64,000 nt of DNA. Source: Hedera helix. Taxonomy: Eukaryota; Streptophyta; Magnoliopsida; Apiales; Araliaceae. Shown piece after piece: positions 34,215 through 48,600 of the stretch. The notes under the pieces are model-generated. The model was not told the DNA's origin. It saw nothing but the letters and a program-made list of their open reading frames with translations, and did no database searches. The number at the start of each line of letters is the position of its first letter. Position 1 is the first letter of the stretch. The position numbers and the translations under genes are program-made. The DNA lies in NCBI GenBank assembly GCA_947179155.2, contig OX359281.1:43365967-43429966 (forward strand), in the 5' to 3' direction.

Positions 34215-35564
34215 AATACAAATAGTTGTTAAACTTGTTATGGATATTATTTCAGTAAATTAATCTCTAACTATCTAATATAAGATCCAACGCTCAAAAA
34301 ATAAGAATAGTAGTAGAAGGACAAATTTTTTTATATGCCACTACTTTTAGTGAAGACATGGAGAAATATTCTAATGTTGAGACACATCAATTCTCGTTAA
34401 GACTGAAAAACGAGCTAGTCCGTTAACCTTTCATACGTCAAATATTAACTTTTTGAATTTAAAATAACTTAAATTAATTTCAAAAGATCAAATTTGATCC
34501 CCATTTTTTTTTAAAACAGGAGAGTATTTTAATATTATTCTCTCACAATACCACTTAGAGTATAACAAATCAAATTATATATCTAAAAGTACGACATTCA
34601 ATTGAGTGGCTTGACTCAAATGAGTTGATTTTTTATATTTTATTCTACTTACTTCATCTCTCAATATCAAATTCTTTTTCTTCATTTTTTATTTCTTATT
34701 GGATAGAAAAATTTGAAAGTTCAAGACATTTCGACTTTATAACCACATAATTCACAACTTTGAAAGTATACATTGAATAAAAAAATATAATCATTCACAT
34801 TTCAAATTCATGTAGTTGAATCTTTAACTTTGCACTATTTATAAATATTCTGCACCACAAAATCTATATATATTCCATAATAAGACCCTTTATATTCTTC
34901 AGAAATTAATTCGTGGTTAGTTCATGAATAAATTATTTAACAATATATGTAGTACACAAGTTTTAAAATTTATAATTATAATGATTAGAAAAAATTTATA
35001 TACTAATATACAAATAAGTCCGTGTTAGTAAATATTCACCTACTAGTTTACTAGTCTAATAATAATATATTACTTTAAATAATATTTGAAATTTTAAATT
35101 TGAGACCTTTAACATTTTTCTATATTAATTACTAAACATAGATATGCCATGCCAGTATAATTCCCTAATTTGACTCTTTGGTAATTTAGATTTTCATTTT
35201 GGAAAACTATGTTAATTTTTGTTGTCCAATATTGATATTTTTATACTTATTTTAATTAATTAGTCGGACCATTAATTACATTGCTTAACCTACATGTCTA
35301 ATAAAAAAATATACATTTCTCCTTCTAGAATGACACTAAACAAGAAATGGGGAGAGTATCAGCTGACATTCCCTTTTAGTGGAAGTCTTCTGCGAACTTT
35401 AAACATTGAATATACATTGTTCCGAATTTCAAAATCTATATATAACAACAAACATTGAATATACATTCGGGTACAGAGGGCTCGTTTACTTTTCCATAAT
35501 TTCCCCCCTACTCCCCACAGCCCCTACCCCAAGTTCCCCCTATGCACTAGGATGAAATATATAT

Positions 35565-35638
<74 letters not shown>

Positions 35639-36293
35639 GGTTCTTTAAAAATAAAAAATGGAAAATACAAACCAAAATGAAAGTACAGTGTATCTATTTT
35701 AAAAAATGTACATGTCAAAAACAAACTTCTACAACCGATCAATTAAATAACAAATCAAATCCAGTAAGTTTTTATAAATAAAGATGATCATATCCACATA
35801 TTAAAGTAGGATTGAAACCACCAACATAAACGGGGTTGTGCAGTTTTAACATGTACATGATCATATACTGATTGATTGTATTGGAATTTGAAGGGGGGAA
35901 ATGAATTAGGGCTAACCGGTCCATTCTATTTCATTTAGGTGATCAAACTGATTTACAGGAGCAACTAAAATACCGATACCAACACAACTCAATCATAAGG
36001 AAGCCAAAGCACAGAAAACAGCACTACAGCTTGGAGCAAAGAAAGTTAATTCTATGAATAAAGAGGGCATTTTTGTTCAAATTTTGATGCTAATAACTAT
36101 AGCACAAGAAATTTTCCCACCAAACAACTACTACTTCATCCAAACCTGCTCCTCAAGTCCACAATATATAGAGTTCCTAGTACACTTTCCCTCCAAAAAT
36201 CTCGAAATTTATACATCAGAGTACACTATGAAACTTCATAGTTTAACCTAAAATGTTTGTAGACAGTCCAGGGCGCAAGATATTTTGGGATTC

Positions 36294-36294
<1 letters not shown>
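31443..36294. other. AT-rich intergenic region between DUF789 and MED14 genes
   Basis: No gene is visible. There are three dispersed copies of a 55-60 bp sequence (32006-32062, 32560-32614, 32889-32940), a foldback with arms ending tgtgaaaatatc (32448-32515), a (CA)n run near 34193-34213 and a long (AT)n run near 35567-35636. The rightmost few hundred bases may include the distal 3' UTR or terminator region of MED14. Confidence 0.5.
35567..35636. repeat. (AT)n microsatellite, about 70 bp
   Basis: An almost perfect alternating AT tract. It is the longest of several AT/TA runs in the window. The others are at 17250-17275, 18380-18411, 58836-58875, 60439-60462 and 61531-61575. Confidence 0.95.

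Positions 36295-36327
<33 letters not shown>
36295..36327. repeat. 33-base poly-C run downstream of MED14
   Basis: Thirty-three consecutive C on the plus strand, 304 bases downstream of the MED14 stop codon. If it lies in the 3' UTR, the MED14 mRNA would carry a run of 33 G. Exact length may be an assembly estimate. Confidence 0.95.
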
Positions 36328-36328
<1 letters not shown>

Positions 36329-36630
36329 CACACTTTTTTCATTTTGTGCTTTTTTTCCTACCAAACACATACTTTATACAATAATACAAACTAACAGACG
36401 ATCATAATGGTTACCTGTACAAAGGAAAACCACCATCGGCCTAACCTAAAAATTAACCACAATATTTAATGGGGACCCAAATAAACCAAGGCACCTATTG
36501 TTTCCGCTCATCTCTTTAATTAGCAGTTTTGTAGAATTCAAGTTTTCTTTCATTTATGATCACCACAGGTTCCTACAAGAATAGGAGAGATACTGATCCG
36601 GCAACTTGAGTTTGATTTGCAACTGATCCA

Positions 36631-39600
36631 TCAAGTAGTTCCAGGGACCGCATTGCCATCCCTTAATCCTTGAAGGCACACATGTAGTGTCCTTTGTATA
36701 CTATCTGCAATTATTCTCAACCTTCCTTGATTAAGATCCCCAGCTGAACATCCATTCATTTCCACAGTTCGAATCACCCTCTGTTTACATTTCTCCCAGT
36801 CATCGAGTCGCAACCAGCAAGCCCGGCCACCATGGCTTCCCTCCATCCCTAGAAATGACACACTTGGTTTTTCACCAAATGAATATATCAGCCTCACAGA
36901 AATGCAGTAGGGCAACCAAGCAGCTCCACCGGCAGCATTTATGTGAGGTATGTGAGTAGGATCAAGTACAACGGTCAACCCAAAATCAACAGAATTATGA
37001 GGCCGATCATAATGGATATTGCTTTTTGATGCAGAAGAATACTCAGAGTTTCCATGGGCATTTAATCCTGAATGATTCTCAAGACAAAATTCAATGCGGG
37101 ACTTCTGTGCAGGGGCTATATCTCCACCTTGTGCTTGAGCTAATCCCTTCTTCCATGCTATAAGCTTCAAAAACTCTCTCAAAACTGAAATTGGTAAAGT
37201 AAGAAGAGTAACAAAAGACGCAACACGAGAAGCATCATAGGGCTCTGACGCAACACGACGGCTAAAATAGTCGCATATTTCGCCTATTTCAGACTGCGTT
37301 AATTCCTCTTGAGCAATAGCTGAGTTTTGCTGCTGTTGTTGCTGTGAATGATGAAACCTCTTCACACTGAGGACTTGGAGAAGAAGCTGAACTCTGTGCA
37401 CACTGACAGCAAACACATACCCCCTGCAGAAAGTTATTTTATCAGAACCAGGAACATGAGCTATTTACGCATGGTATGAACTGAATGGTGTTAACTAGAA
37501 TTTAGCATCTCAAAATGCACTAAAAGTTTACCAGTAACACGACTAAAAAATATTGGCTACTGCAGCACCAAGGATTTTTAATACTCAGAAAGTTGAAAAA
37601 CAAAGCTGAGAATAACAGAATATCTACATTGGGATTAAAATGTTATAATAACCATTGAGATGATAATTATGATGTTTATGAAGAATGCTGATAGTATATC
37701 AAGCAATAGGCCCTCTATCCGTGTGATAGTTGTAACTGTGTACAAGTCGGTATGCATGCATCTTTTTTTCCCGAACAAGTCGGTATGTGTCTCTGAAACA
37801 TCAGTATGAATAGAATTATCAGAACTAAAATGAAGATCATAACAAGACACTGCACTCATAATTCCGAAAATGAGTCACAGTGAAAAAGTAGAAAGATAGA
37901 AAGAACATTGAAAAAACAACCAAAGCTATAAAGAAAATAAAATAAGCAAAGGAAGCAAAAGAGGTATACCGGAAAAAAAAACTAATAGTAACACCCTACT
38001 CAGCCTTCAAAATAAGAATATTCCGCCACTCATCCCTATCACAGGCCAAGTCCAATGTTATATTCCGCTCCATCACTTCCCCCAAGTAATTTTTGGTCGA
38101 CCTCTCTCCCTCTGTGTATACACACACACACACATCACGATATTCAAGAACAGTTCTTAACTTGCACAAATTAATAACCATGGTTTGTGATAATTCGTAA
38201 AATACATATGCTTGCGACGAGGAGGATAAGTCAAAAAAATGTGAATTCTTCTTACCATTCCTAATATTATAAAGTGACCTTTTTATGGTCGAAATATAGT
38301 GAATAGCATTTTGATTTGGTTTATTAATTGTTTCTTAGTTTGTTTCATCATTGTAAATGCATTTGTGTATGGATGCGAGCAATATTAATGACATATACAA
38401 AGATATCTATGTATATTATATATATATGATTTCAATAAATTTGTGAATATGAGAAATGCTTTTCAATACAAACAAAATATTTGGATCTGAAGTGTACTAA
38501 CTCAAATCTCACCCCAAATTCCACCTCAAATCCACAAACCAAAAGGTGCCTAATTGTTAGCCAAAACAAAATATTTGGATTTAAGGCTTCAATACCAAAT
38601 CTCACATATCTATGAACTGAATAGCTGTTTTAAGATTATAAGTTTAACTAATGGATATATTTATCTCAAAAACTGTAGGTATTACATTCAACACGCACGA
38701 GCCACCCTTATGTTATAGGCATACACATAAAATATATGCACCACAATATTCCAAAGACTGGGATAGTAGACATAATGTAGTAAATTTAGGAAAGAGAGGG
38801 AAGGGGAAAACAAACATGACAGCCAATATATTTCAATTTTCTCATTAATAAAACAGATATATTAAGAAAATAAATAGTTGAAAAAGTTCTATGAAATATA
38901 AACATCCAATCAACGAAACTAGCCCATGCAAACACTCATGAGAAACATTAAGGAAGAAACATGCACAGGGAACAATAAGCAACTAACTGAAAAAGAAAAG
39001 GAAACATTAATAGAGAAAGGTTGCTGACAAGTGATGACTAACGTGATTGTCTTACCCAACAAAAAAGCGCAAGGCTGGCTGCTCCTGGTCAAGATTTAAC
39101 AGTGCTCCTTCATTGTCCTTGAGAATTGAACCCAAGATCTCTTTCAAAAGATCTGGTAACTGTGCAAATAGCCACAGTACTCCTAGGTATTTCAGAATAC
39201 CTCTAAGAACCTTCTTAAGAGCAACAAGAGGAACCCATCCACCACCATAACCTCCATCGTCCCCAAGTCCAATTATAGCTGTATTTAGTTCTCCTCTAAC
39301 ATGAGCAGGGACACCTGCCCCAGGTGATCTACGCAAAGGCAACCCTGAGCTAACCACAGACAAATTTGAGGATGATTGAAGAGAATTTCCTATGCGATTG
39401 AGACCATTTACTTGGTTTCCAGGACGTGATATCACTACAGAACCTGGAATGTTAATTCTGTTTCCATTGGTGGCAGACAGTCGTGAACCTGTACTTGAAA
39501 TTGCATTGTTCGAACTACCCAGTCCAACTGTTTGTTGAACACCTGTAAAGTTAGGGTCCAAGCCATTCAATTCCTGAGCAACATGCTCCATAATGAAAGG

Positions 39601-42600
39601 GCGAAACTGAGGACATGGTAATGACCCCCCAACTGAAGGCCCCCCTTTGGGTGGTGTTGCTGGTTGTAACCAAACCTGATCTCCGGCAAAACACCGCATG
39701 TCAACAGCAAAATGTTTGCGATATATAATACGAATCCAGTACGGACCACGAAGTACAACAGAGACATCGATGGGTAACAATGAACTAGGAACAATGCCAG
39801 GGCCACCTCGCCCAGCGGCTGCAGAGGCAGCAGCCAACATTGCAGCACCATGATGGTTGTGAGTACCAAGAGTAGCTGTAGTGGTGGAAGCACCAGGGTT
39901 TCCAACAAGACCAAGACCAGATGGGGCTTGACTAGTACTTGAATTGGTTGGCAAGTGCCCCTGAGATAGAACGTATCCACTTTGTTTTGGGGCAGACATG
40001 ATAGATGATGCAACACCAGGAACCCCAGAAACTGGAGCAGCTCTCGCAGGCCGTGTTGCAGCCGCAAGAGCATGCAAGGGTCCTGCACTGAGGCGAATGC
40101 AATCCAGAAGAGATGCAACTTCAGCTCCATTAATAAAATCTTCCAGAAACTGCAAAAAAGAAAAAAGTAAACAAATTTACATCAAGATAGTCGTTTAGAA
40201 GACAATTTTGAAGAATCAAAGTGGAACAATAAAACAATTAAATAAAGAAAAACTTATAGAACATAATACTACTCAAAAAACTGATAGTGGCTGCTAATAT
40301 TTATAGAATATCTAGCATCAACATTGAACTAAAAACCTACACCTATTTCCTAAATAGTTAACCCCCAATGCTTCGGCCAAAAATTAATATTAAAGCATGA
40401 ATTGTACTAATATCAATTTTGAAACATTATCATATCCAAAATTGATATGAATCCATTTACTTTTGTCAATACAATTATGAATATTATAAATTATCAAAAA
40501 GTACTAATAAATATGAGATTTCTTTTTTTCAAAACTTAAATGAATCATATACCCATTTTAAATTTTAAAATGACTCGAAATGACTTTTAAAAAGTCAATA
40601 TTGATCTTAAATTCTGGAAATGAAGGAGTATTTACACAATTGTGCTTTGTCAGGGCGATCGGTTTCTTCACACCTATTTAGTCCCTTCTCTAATTCTTTC
40701 CTGAGAGTTTCACAGTAACAGAGTTTCTAAAATAGATAAGGATTAGAAGGTTGCACCTTTTTATTATACATACACATATTTTTTCTCTTAACATTTTTCA
40801 CTTTCCACTTGAAGTGCTCCAGTCTTCTATTTGACCTTTTTCTTTGATCTAATCAATTCTTTTCAATTAAGGAATTTGAGTAAGTTACATTGAGTGCCCA
40901 CTACCCCCATAGATAGTCCTAAATACAACTGGTACTTCCCCAATTTTAAAAAAGTAACACCGGTATCCTCTAGTTAACTAAATGTGATGGAACACGATAT
41001 TATATTCTTTGTATCTTAACTTAATTCGTAATATTCATATTTTGAGTTAGGATTTTGTTAGCCTTATTTTAAGATAGTTTTTAGGCTCTAATTAGGGATT
41101 TTAATTTAGTGTCAATTAAGAAGATTTTAGGTGTTATCTTAGGCCTTTAGGCATTATAAATATGTACTTAATTTTCATCGAACTTTCCTTCTGTATAGTA
41201 CTAAACCCTTCTTATAAAACAGCTGGCATTATTACAATGTAATCGTAAGACATCTTTTGATTAATAAAAATTATCTAAAGTATTTTTTACCGTCTCTAGT
41301 GGATTTCAAAATTCTTTTTCCTTGTGAATGTAAGGGACCCTAGTGAAATTTAGAGTTATTTGACCTAGTGAATTTTGGGTTTGCAACTAAACGATATCTA
41401 GTTTTATTCATTGTTTTTGTCCTACTGACGTTAATATTAGAGCTCTTTAGTATCATGGTATAGTACGCAACAGAAACAGAGCAAGTCACCATAACAAATG
41501 TGATCATGAGGTCGAGATCATTTGGATGTGATTCGCTCTTAAGAGGAAATGCCATTTTGAGATAACTTTCCGCAATTAAGAGTTGGTTATGAATACAAAT
41601 TGAAGTTTGATGACGACAAGAGATATTCAGATTCTAAGTACTTATTGATCATTGGGTAGATAATTATTTTAATTATGTGCCAATCCCAGAAGATAATAAA
41701 CTTGCGCTTGCATAGAGCAAGCTAGAGGAAGTAAAGAATCGATGGGAAGGAGTGGAGTAATCGAGAATTCATATTGGCAGGGCCCTTATTAGTTCATCAC
41801 CCCTCGTGGTAACAAAATAGTTACAATATTATCCAAAGTTTGAATACTCTATGAGATACGAGTGTAATCCAAATTTGGACGATTCGCTCCTAAGAGATAA
41901 AAGAAAAAAGATGAATTTTTTCTTTTTTGATTACCTTCCTAGCATTTGTAAAAGACCGAATCCATTCAATTTCTAAAAAGATTAGTAATCCTTAACTCAG
42001 TCACAACGGACGGACGCCCACGATAAGTGCAACAATAAAATTTACTTGTTTTAAAATACCCGTAAAACGGGTTATTAGCTCAATTGTAGAGCGCACTCCT
42101 GATAATTGCGTCGTTGTGCAAGGGATCAATATTATTTATGTGTAGCATCAAAAGAAGACAAGTTAACTCAATATTCACATAGATGTATTGATTTCACAAC
42201 AAACAAGTCAATTCTAAGGGATTAAATGAATAATAATTCACATGAATATATTAATGTTCTAAAAAACTCCGTTTAGATCCGATTAATCCTCGCTTAGGCG
42301 CTAGGCTCCCCCTGACGCCCCACCTAGGCGCTAGGTCCCCCTGGCGCCTCACCTAGACCCAAGGTAGAAAAAAAATTCCTCCAAAAAATTAGACGGGACT
42401 AGAGGGTTAAGGCGGATAAATTAGGGCTGCAATTGTTTTTATTTTATTTTAATAACTAAGCTATAAAATGACGTCTTGGGAGTGGATGATGAAGTTGAGG
42501 GTTATTCAGGCCTTACTTAGGAGATCATTGGTGAAGCATCCGGAACAGATAACGTGTTAGAGCCTAGGAGAAGTAATAAAAATATTGAAATAAGAAAACT

Positions 42601-45600
42601 CCATGAAAAATATTTTTTGTCTGATGATGACACGGATGAAGAGGGAGATAAAGAGTATGAGTGTGAGTCCGATGGAAACTTTATCTTAGAGGGATATGGA
42701 GAAAAAGAGTTAGAAATATAGAGGGATATGAAAATGAGGACTATTAGTTTGTATTTTTTATTATTTGTTTGTATTTGAACTTTGAACAATTGCATGTTTA
42801 TGTTTGAACTTTGACATTGACAATATGGATATGTGTTTGGACTTTAAATGAATGTCTTTATTATCTTTATTATAAATTGTTTTGTTTTATATTATTGTTT
42901 TGTTTAGATACATATAAGATAAAATATTAAAATTGACTTGAAATATAAAAAAAAATCACCTAAGCCCCGCCTAGGCCCCCATCGGCCGGCCGCCTAGCGC
43001 CTTTTAGAATATTGGAATATATTGAGTTTATCGAAGTTAAAATTATTTGATTCTTGGTCTTTGGATGGATTTCATCAATTGATTAAAATTTAAAAGGACG
43101 GAGGAAGATCAGTTGCAAAACTCTTGAAGAATAAATATGTCAAGAAAATAAAGCAGCTAGTGTATTCTAGATATCTTTTTATTTGGAATGGATGGTTTCA
43201 GTATTGTGAAGCAAACTCGAGATCAAGTTTTATGCAAATAGGATAAAATGATGGAGGAAGATATTATGTTTTTCTAGGATTTTGTTAGGCGTTATCTTAG
43301 GGTTTAAATTTGTAATTTATTTTAATATCTTCTTTTTATGATTTTGTTAACCTCAATTTAAGCTAGTTTTTAAGCTCTAATAAGAGATTTTAAGTTAGTA
43401 TAAATTAGGATGATTTAAATTACGTACGTTATTTTTAATATCTTCTTAAAAAAGGTCTGTACACTGTTCTAAAAATCCCCGCCTAGGTCCGATTAATCCC
43501 CGCCTAGGCGCTAGGCTCTCCCCTGCCGCCACGCCTAGGCCGCCTAGCGCCTAGCCTATGTCTAAGGAGAAAAAAAAATCCCTCCAGAGAATTATACGGG
43601 ACTGGGCTGGCAAGACAGAGAAATTAGGCGAGGCATAAGCGAAAAATTTAGAGTTGCAATTATTTTTTTTTAATTTTAATAACTAAGCTACAAAACGACG
43701 TCATAAGAATAGATGAAGAAGTTGAAGGCTGTTCGGGCCTTACTTGGGAAGCGATTGGTGAAGCATCCGAAGCGGATAGCGTGCTAGAGCTTAAGAGAAA
43801 TAATAGAAATGTTAGAGTAACAAAACTCCATGATTTTTTTTTTTATCTGAAAATGATACGGAAGAGGGAAATGAGGAGTACGAGTGTGAGCTCGATGGAG
43901 ACATTATCTTGGAAGAATATAGAAAAAAAAAGAGTTATAGAGAGATATAGAGGTATATGGAGATGAAGACTATTAGTTTGTATTTTTTATTATTTGCTTG
44001 TGTTTGAACTTTAAACAATTGCGTGTTTTTGTTTGAACTTTGACATTAGCAACATGGATATATGTTTGAACTTTAAGCAAATGCCTTTATTATCCTTATT
44101 ATAGATTGTTTTCCTTTATATTATTATTTTGTTAGGATAAATGTAAGATAAAATATTAAAATTGGCATAAAATAAAAAATCCCGCCTAGGCCCCGCCCAG
44201 GCCCCGCCTAGGCCCCCTAGGCGCTAGGCCCCCCCCGGCCGCCCGCCTCCCGCCTAGCGCCTTTTAGAACCTTGGGTCTGTATTATTACATTGTAAGACA
44301 TCCTTTGACTACTAAAAACTATCTTTGAAATTTTTTACCCAATTTTCGCATATTTCAAAATTCTTTTTCCTAGCGGATTCAAAGGCCCCTGCTGAATTCA
44401 TGGGTTATTTTACATTGTTAGAATATAGGTTCGCCAACTAGACAATATCTAGTGTTGTTCAGCATCGCTTGCATTCTAAATCAAAATCTAAAAGCAATAC
44501 GCCTTTGATCCACACATATAACCTCGAATTTTTATGTCCCATCTCTCTCACACATTTCTTCATTACTATGCCAAATTGGGGGCATTAAATAGGGGTTTTA
44601 AAATTAGGGGTAATCACCTCACGTCACATCCATTTCTCTTTGTATTAATCTCTTTATTTAAATCTCACTATTTTCATCTTTATTTTGACAAATTAGGAGT
44701 TAGGATTTGGGAGTTCTTTAATTGGGGATTCAAAATTGGGGTTTAAGGTTTATTTTGGACTTATGCAATGGGGGTCTTACGGGGCACCCCATGCAGAGAT
44801 GGTAGCACATATTGAAGTGCTTCTTTGGTCTTATTTGTCACAAGTCTAGTGAGGCTGGACTTTTAATCCCTAATTTATTGTATCATCTTTTTCCTAATAA
44901 TAAATTTTCTTCTTTCATAAAAAAAAGAAGAAAAAAAGGTTGGGGCTTTGCAAAATTTGAGATTTACCTAAAAAAATAGGAGTGTTAATGTCATAGGTAT
45001 ATCAAAAGAAATAAATGAAATGAACTCCTACTTCTTTGTAAGACAAACAACTTCGTCTTTGTCAACAAATTTCATCAGTGCCAGTTGAATTTATGTCTAT
45101 CTCGAAGTAATTTACTCGTGAATTAATCATCAATTGTCAAAATCACACCCAAAGAAGTTTTTTGAAACAAGATACACATCCTCGATGGAAACTTCATTTC
45201 CAAAGTTCTACCATGGGTATTAAACACAATTTTCCCTTTATAGCATCTAACAAGAATTTCAAAAGCCTTCCATTAGAACCTCAACAAGATCAGGATTCCA
45301 AGAGCCCTCTTATCAAGAAAAGAAATAACCTTCACAAGAAAATCCCCATCTTCAAACTCCAAATGAAACAAGTTTGGACTGCTCAGAATGGGTTTCTTAT
45401 AAATTAGGCAAGGCAAGAGCACAGAAGGCGGGAAACTTCTTTGGAGGCGTGCTATTATTAGTATTTTATGAATGTTTAAATTGAGAGGGATGATATGGGA
45501 AAGGCAAAAGTAAAGAATCTCATTTACAGTCTTGCTATTATTACTATTTTATGCATTAAAATTAAGTGAGCGCTAGAAATTTGAGGGGATAATACGTACC

Positions 45601-48600
45601 ATCTTGTCTTAAATGAAATTGAGAGTATTCCTTGTGTCTCTTTGCTAGTCTATAGTTTAAGTGGAGCATCCTTATCGGACATTTAGCAGGATCACAGGGG
45701 CTCTTCTTCAATATTTTTCTTTTTTTTCTCTCAATTTCCTTTGCTACTCTTTATGAGGGACATACTGTCATAATTTTTACTCTCTTTAATATGAATTTAC
45801 AGAACTTCATTTTTTATCCAAAAGAGAGAGAATAGAAAATTAAATGTTTTTAATGATACAAATTTGATTTGTTATTTACAGCAGATCTCATATTATACCT
45901 CCTTTCGTGATTTTTACATTTCAAGATTACAAATATCAAAGAAATTATGTCTTCTTTTTAAATAAAAGAATAAGATTTTGTTGGAAAGGCTTCCTCCGAT
46001 AAAAAAAAAAAATCAAGTAGGGGTTACAATCTTCAATGTAGGAGCAGCCATCCTGTCTATGAAGATGTAACAAAGGAAATCCATGGAAAATGCTCATGGC
46101 AAAGGCCTAAGCAAGAAAGGAAACTTTGCTTCAACATGTGAGAAGTCGTAAAGTTGAAAAGCAATATTCGGAACAATAGTACATAGTCACATGCTTTCCA
46201 ATTCCAACCTTTCTAATGTGTAGGATGGCAATTTTCCCCCGGTCCCATGAGCCCTGCCTAAACCCAACCCTAACAGGGTTTTTTGACCGTTGGCAGAGGT
46301 TTGAAGAGGGAGGCAAAGTGAAACAACAGTGATGTGATAGGGGCTGGGAAATGCTCCCCGCCCTGCCCTGTTCCCGGTATATATATATTATTTTTACAAT
46401 ATATATATTTATATTTTAACGATTATACATATTTACAAATGTTTTTTATACTTAAGTGTGTGTATATATGCGTGTATATTTCATTATTTTATTAATACAT
46501 TTATATAATAATTATAACTATATATTTAAATAAAGGAGCGGAGGCCCATGGGGTGGGGAAAGGGTTTATAATTCACCATGGGGTACGGAATGGATAATGA
46601 AATTTATTTTCTAAAACCGGGCAGTGTCGAGGGTTTGGGGGGTCAGGTTGGGGCGAGGTATGCAAAACCCGGCTCAGACCAGCCCCACTGCCATCCCTAA
46701 TGGCACTTTATAACCACCACCCATAATTAACTCAATCATCTTTCAGGCGTAACCAAAATTCCAACCAGGTCATCTTATTACTTGACAGGTCTCAAAATTT
46801 GTGGCATTTATATACCCTTTTTAAATACTACAGTTTTAAGCATAGGGAGAATTTTCAGATCCAGTAGGGAATACAAAGTGAAAAAAATATCTACAAACAA
46901 TCAAACACAAAAAATTGTTACCAAAATAATTAGGGTCGACATCACAATGAGAAGTGAAACTGCCACAAAACTTTACCCTTTTTTTTACTCCTTATTAGTT
47001 AAAAAAGCCTTCCAGTTACCAATTAATTAGCCTGAAAGGATATTATTGGCTCATGAATGAAGGCCTGGAACGTAAAATAACTTGGACACAAAAAAATAAA
47101 GATATGAACCTTAGTATGAGGCCAAAGCTGGTCAGGAGAAACGTGCATTGTACATCCTTCTTTACCTGATTCCCATTCCACAACAAACCGTGCAAGGACT
47201 CCCGAACCAAAACTGAACCACAAACTCATCAGTCCAACTGCTTCAATTCTAAATGCCTTCTTCATCTGTTCCGAAAACTTATCAGCCACCTCAACACCAC
47301 CTTTTACTCCAACTGGTACTTTACCATCACAATGCGTAGTGCCATCTTCCAGCTTTTCTTCTGAACTTACACTGAGCAGTGTTCGCATTCCTAGGGCAAA
47401 CATCCTAGCATTAGAGAGCCTTTGAGTATCTGCCACTAACTTCTTAATGCTATCAGCCTCAACAGAGTTGTAAGTCAGAACGATGCCTTCTGGATCATAA
47501 CGAATATGGGAATCTATGTCAGATGTATTTGCTATACGAACACCACAACCCCATGGAGTACTATTGCTTCCCTTCTGAAGATCCCACAAGTCCCTAAAGT
47601 GCTGATCATTGATTTTGACATCCCAATACATGCTTCCAGGTCGGCCAAGTCTCAAGCATAAGTGTTTCCATGAATCACCTGTGAAAGATGGGAGTCTGAA
47701 CCACAAGTTTGAAGATACGTTTCTTAGACCCACTTCTTCAACATATGGAATTTCAAGTGCCTCCATCTGACTAGTTAACCGGGCATGCTTGATACAAAGC
47801 GAGCAATGGCTAACCACATGGAGAAGAGCTGAAACATATATATTGGAGGGTGCATTCCCTTTATTTGCCACAGCTATAAGATTTGCATAACTATATCCTT
47901 CAGTTTTACCAATCCCTTCTGATGATATGACGACCGTCTGGGATAAAGGTTGTTGAATAAGAGCCGACTCTGTGATCTTTCTTCTCGTACAAGATCTTTC
48001 ATTGACCTCTAGGCATTGAAGAGACGGAACTAAGTTCAGCATATCTGAAACTGTACGCTTTCCTGATCCCTTATCATGTACAGTAGCAATATCAAGACCT
48101 GAGCTATGCAAAGTTGCTGTATCTGGTCCTTCAGCTGGAAAATGGGGCATTTATAAAATGTAGTTTAACTGCAACAAAACTTGTAGACTTTTTATACAAA
48201 ATACAGTTAAAACAGATCACAGAATAGGAATCTTACATACGGGAGTCGTAACCCATGAGTTAGATCTAGAAACGCTTAAAGATCCAGCTACATTCGCTTT
48301 TGCACTTGATGCAGAAACTTGAGGAACAGTTGGTTGTGGTAGTTGAGCTGACCATTTTCCAGACATGAGCTGATCTTCATTCATTTTGGTATAAAGACCC
48401 ACATCAGCAGAATGTGGAGATCTGAGAGAAGCCAAATCTTGGTCAGACTTGGAAGCTGATAGTTTCTTCACAGTTGTGCTCCTTCCTAGGCCAGAAGATA
48501 GTAAACTTGCAGAACCGGACTGCGTCAAGCCCATCAAATTGCTTGACAAATAAGTTGAATTACTGTAATCTGGGGTTACATTAGCAACTTTAGACAAATT

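Larger units (their letters stand above)
40986..44470 (+). mobile_element. Eroded LTR retroelement relic in MED14 intron 6, hosting nested hAT elements
   Basis: Two regions resemble each other in order: 40986-41450 and 43249-43461 continuing at 44275-44470. Shared landmarks include tgatggaa/tgatggag, gatattat, gattttgttag, tagtttttaggctctaat/tagtttttaagctctaat, attacattgtaagacatc or a variant, and tttcaaaattctttttcc. These would be diverged LTRs. Between them, near 41580-41800, the plus strand keeps pieces like a gag region (for example DNYFNYVPIPEDNKLAL, then a stop). Exact ends and a target duplication could not be set. Confidence 0.5.

Noticed and set aside
35524..35742. 72-codon minus frame with an Ile-Tyr repeat
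   Set aside because: It is produced by the (AT)n microsatellite and has no start context or conserved motif.
42067..42118. A functional tRNA-Ile gene
   Set aside because: Only the 5' half is present. The anticodon arm continues into plastid group II intron sequence and no 3' half follows.
45162..45407. 81-codon plus-strand frame in MED14 intron 6
   Set aside because: Composition and length are compatible with chance, no family resemblance is seen, and it lies antisense within an intron.
48237..48241. MED14 exon 5 donor at CCC|GTATGT
   Set aside because: Joining it to the exon 6 acceptor shifts the frame. The donor four bases further (T|GTAAGA) keeps the frame and is a stronger site.
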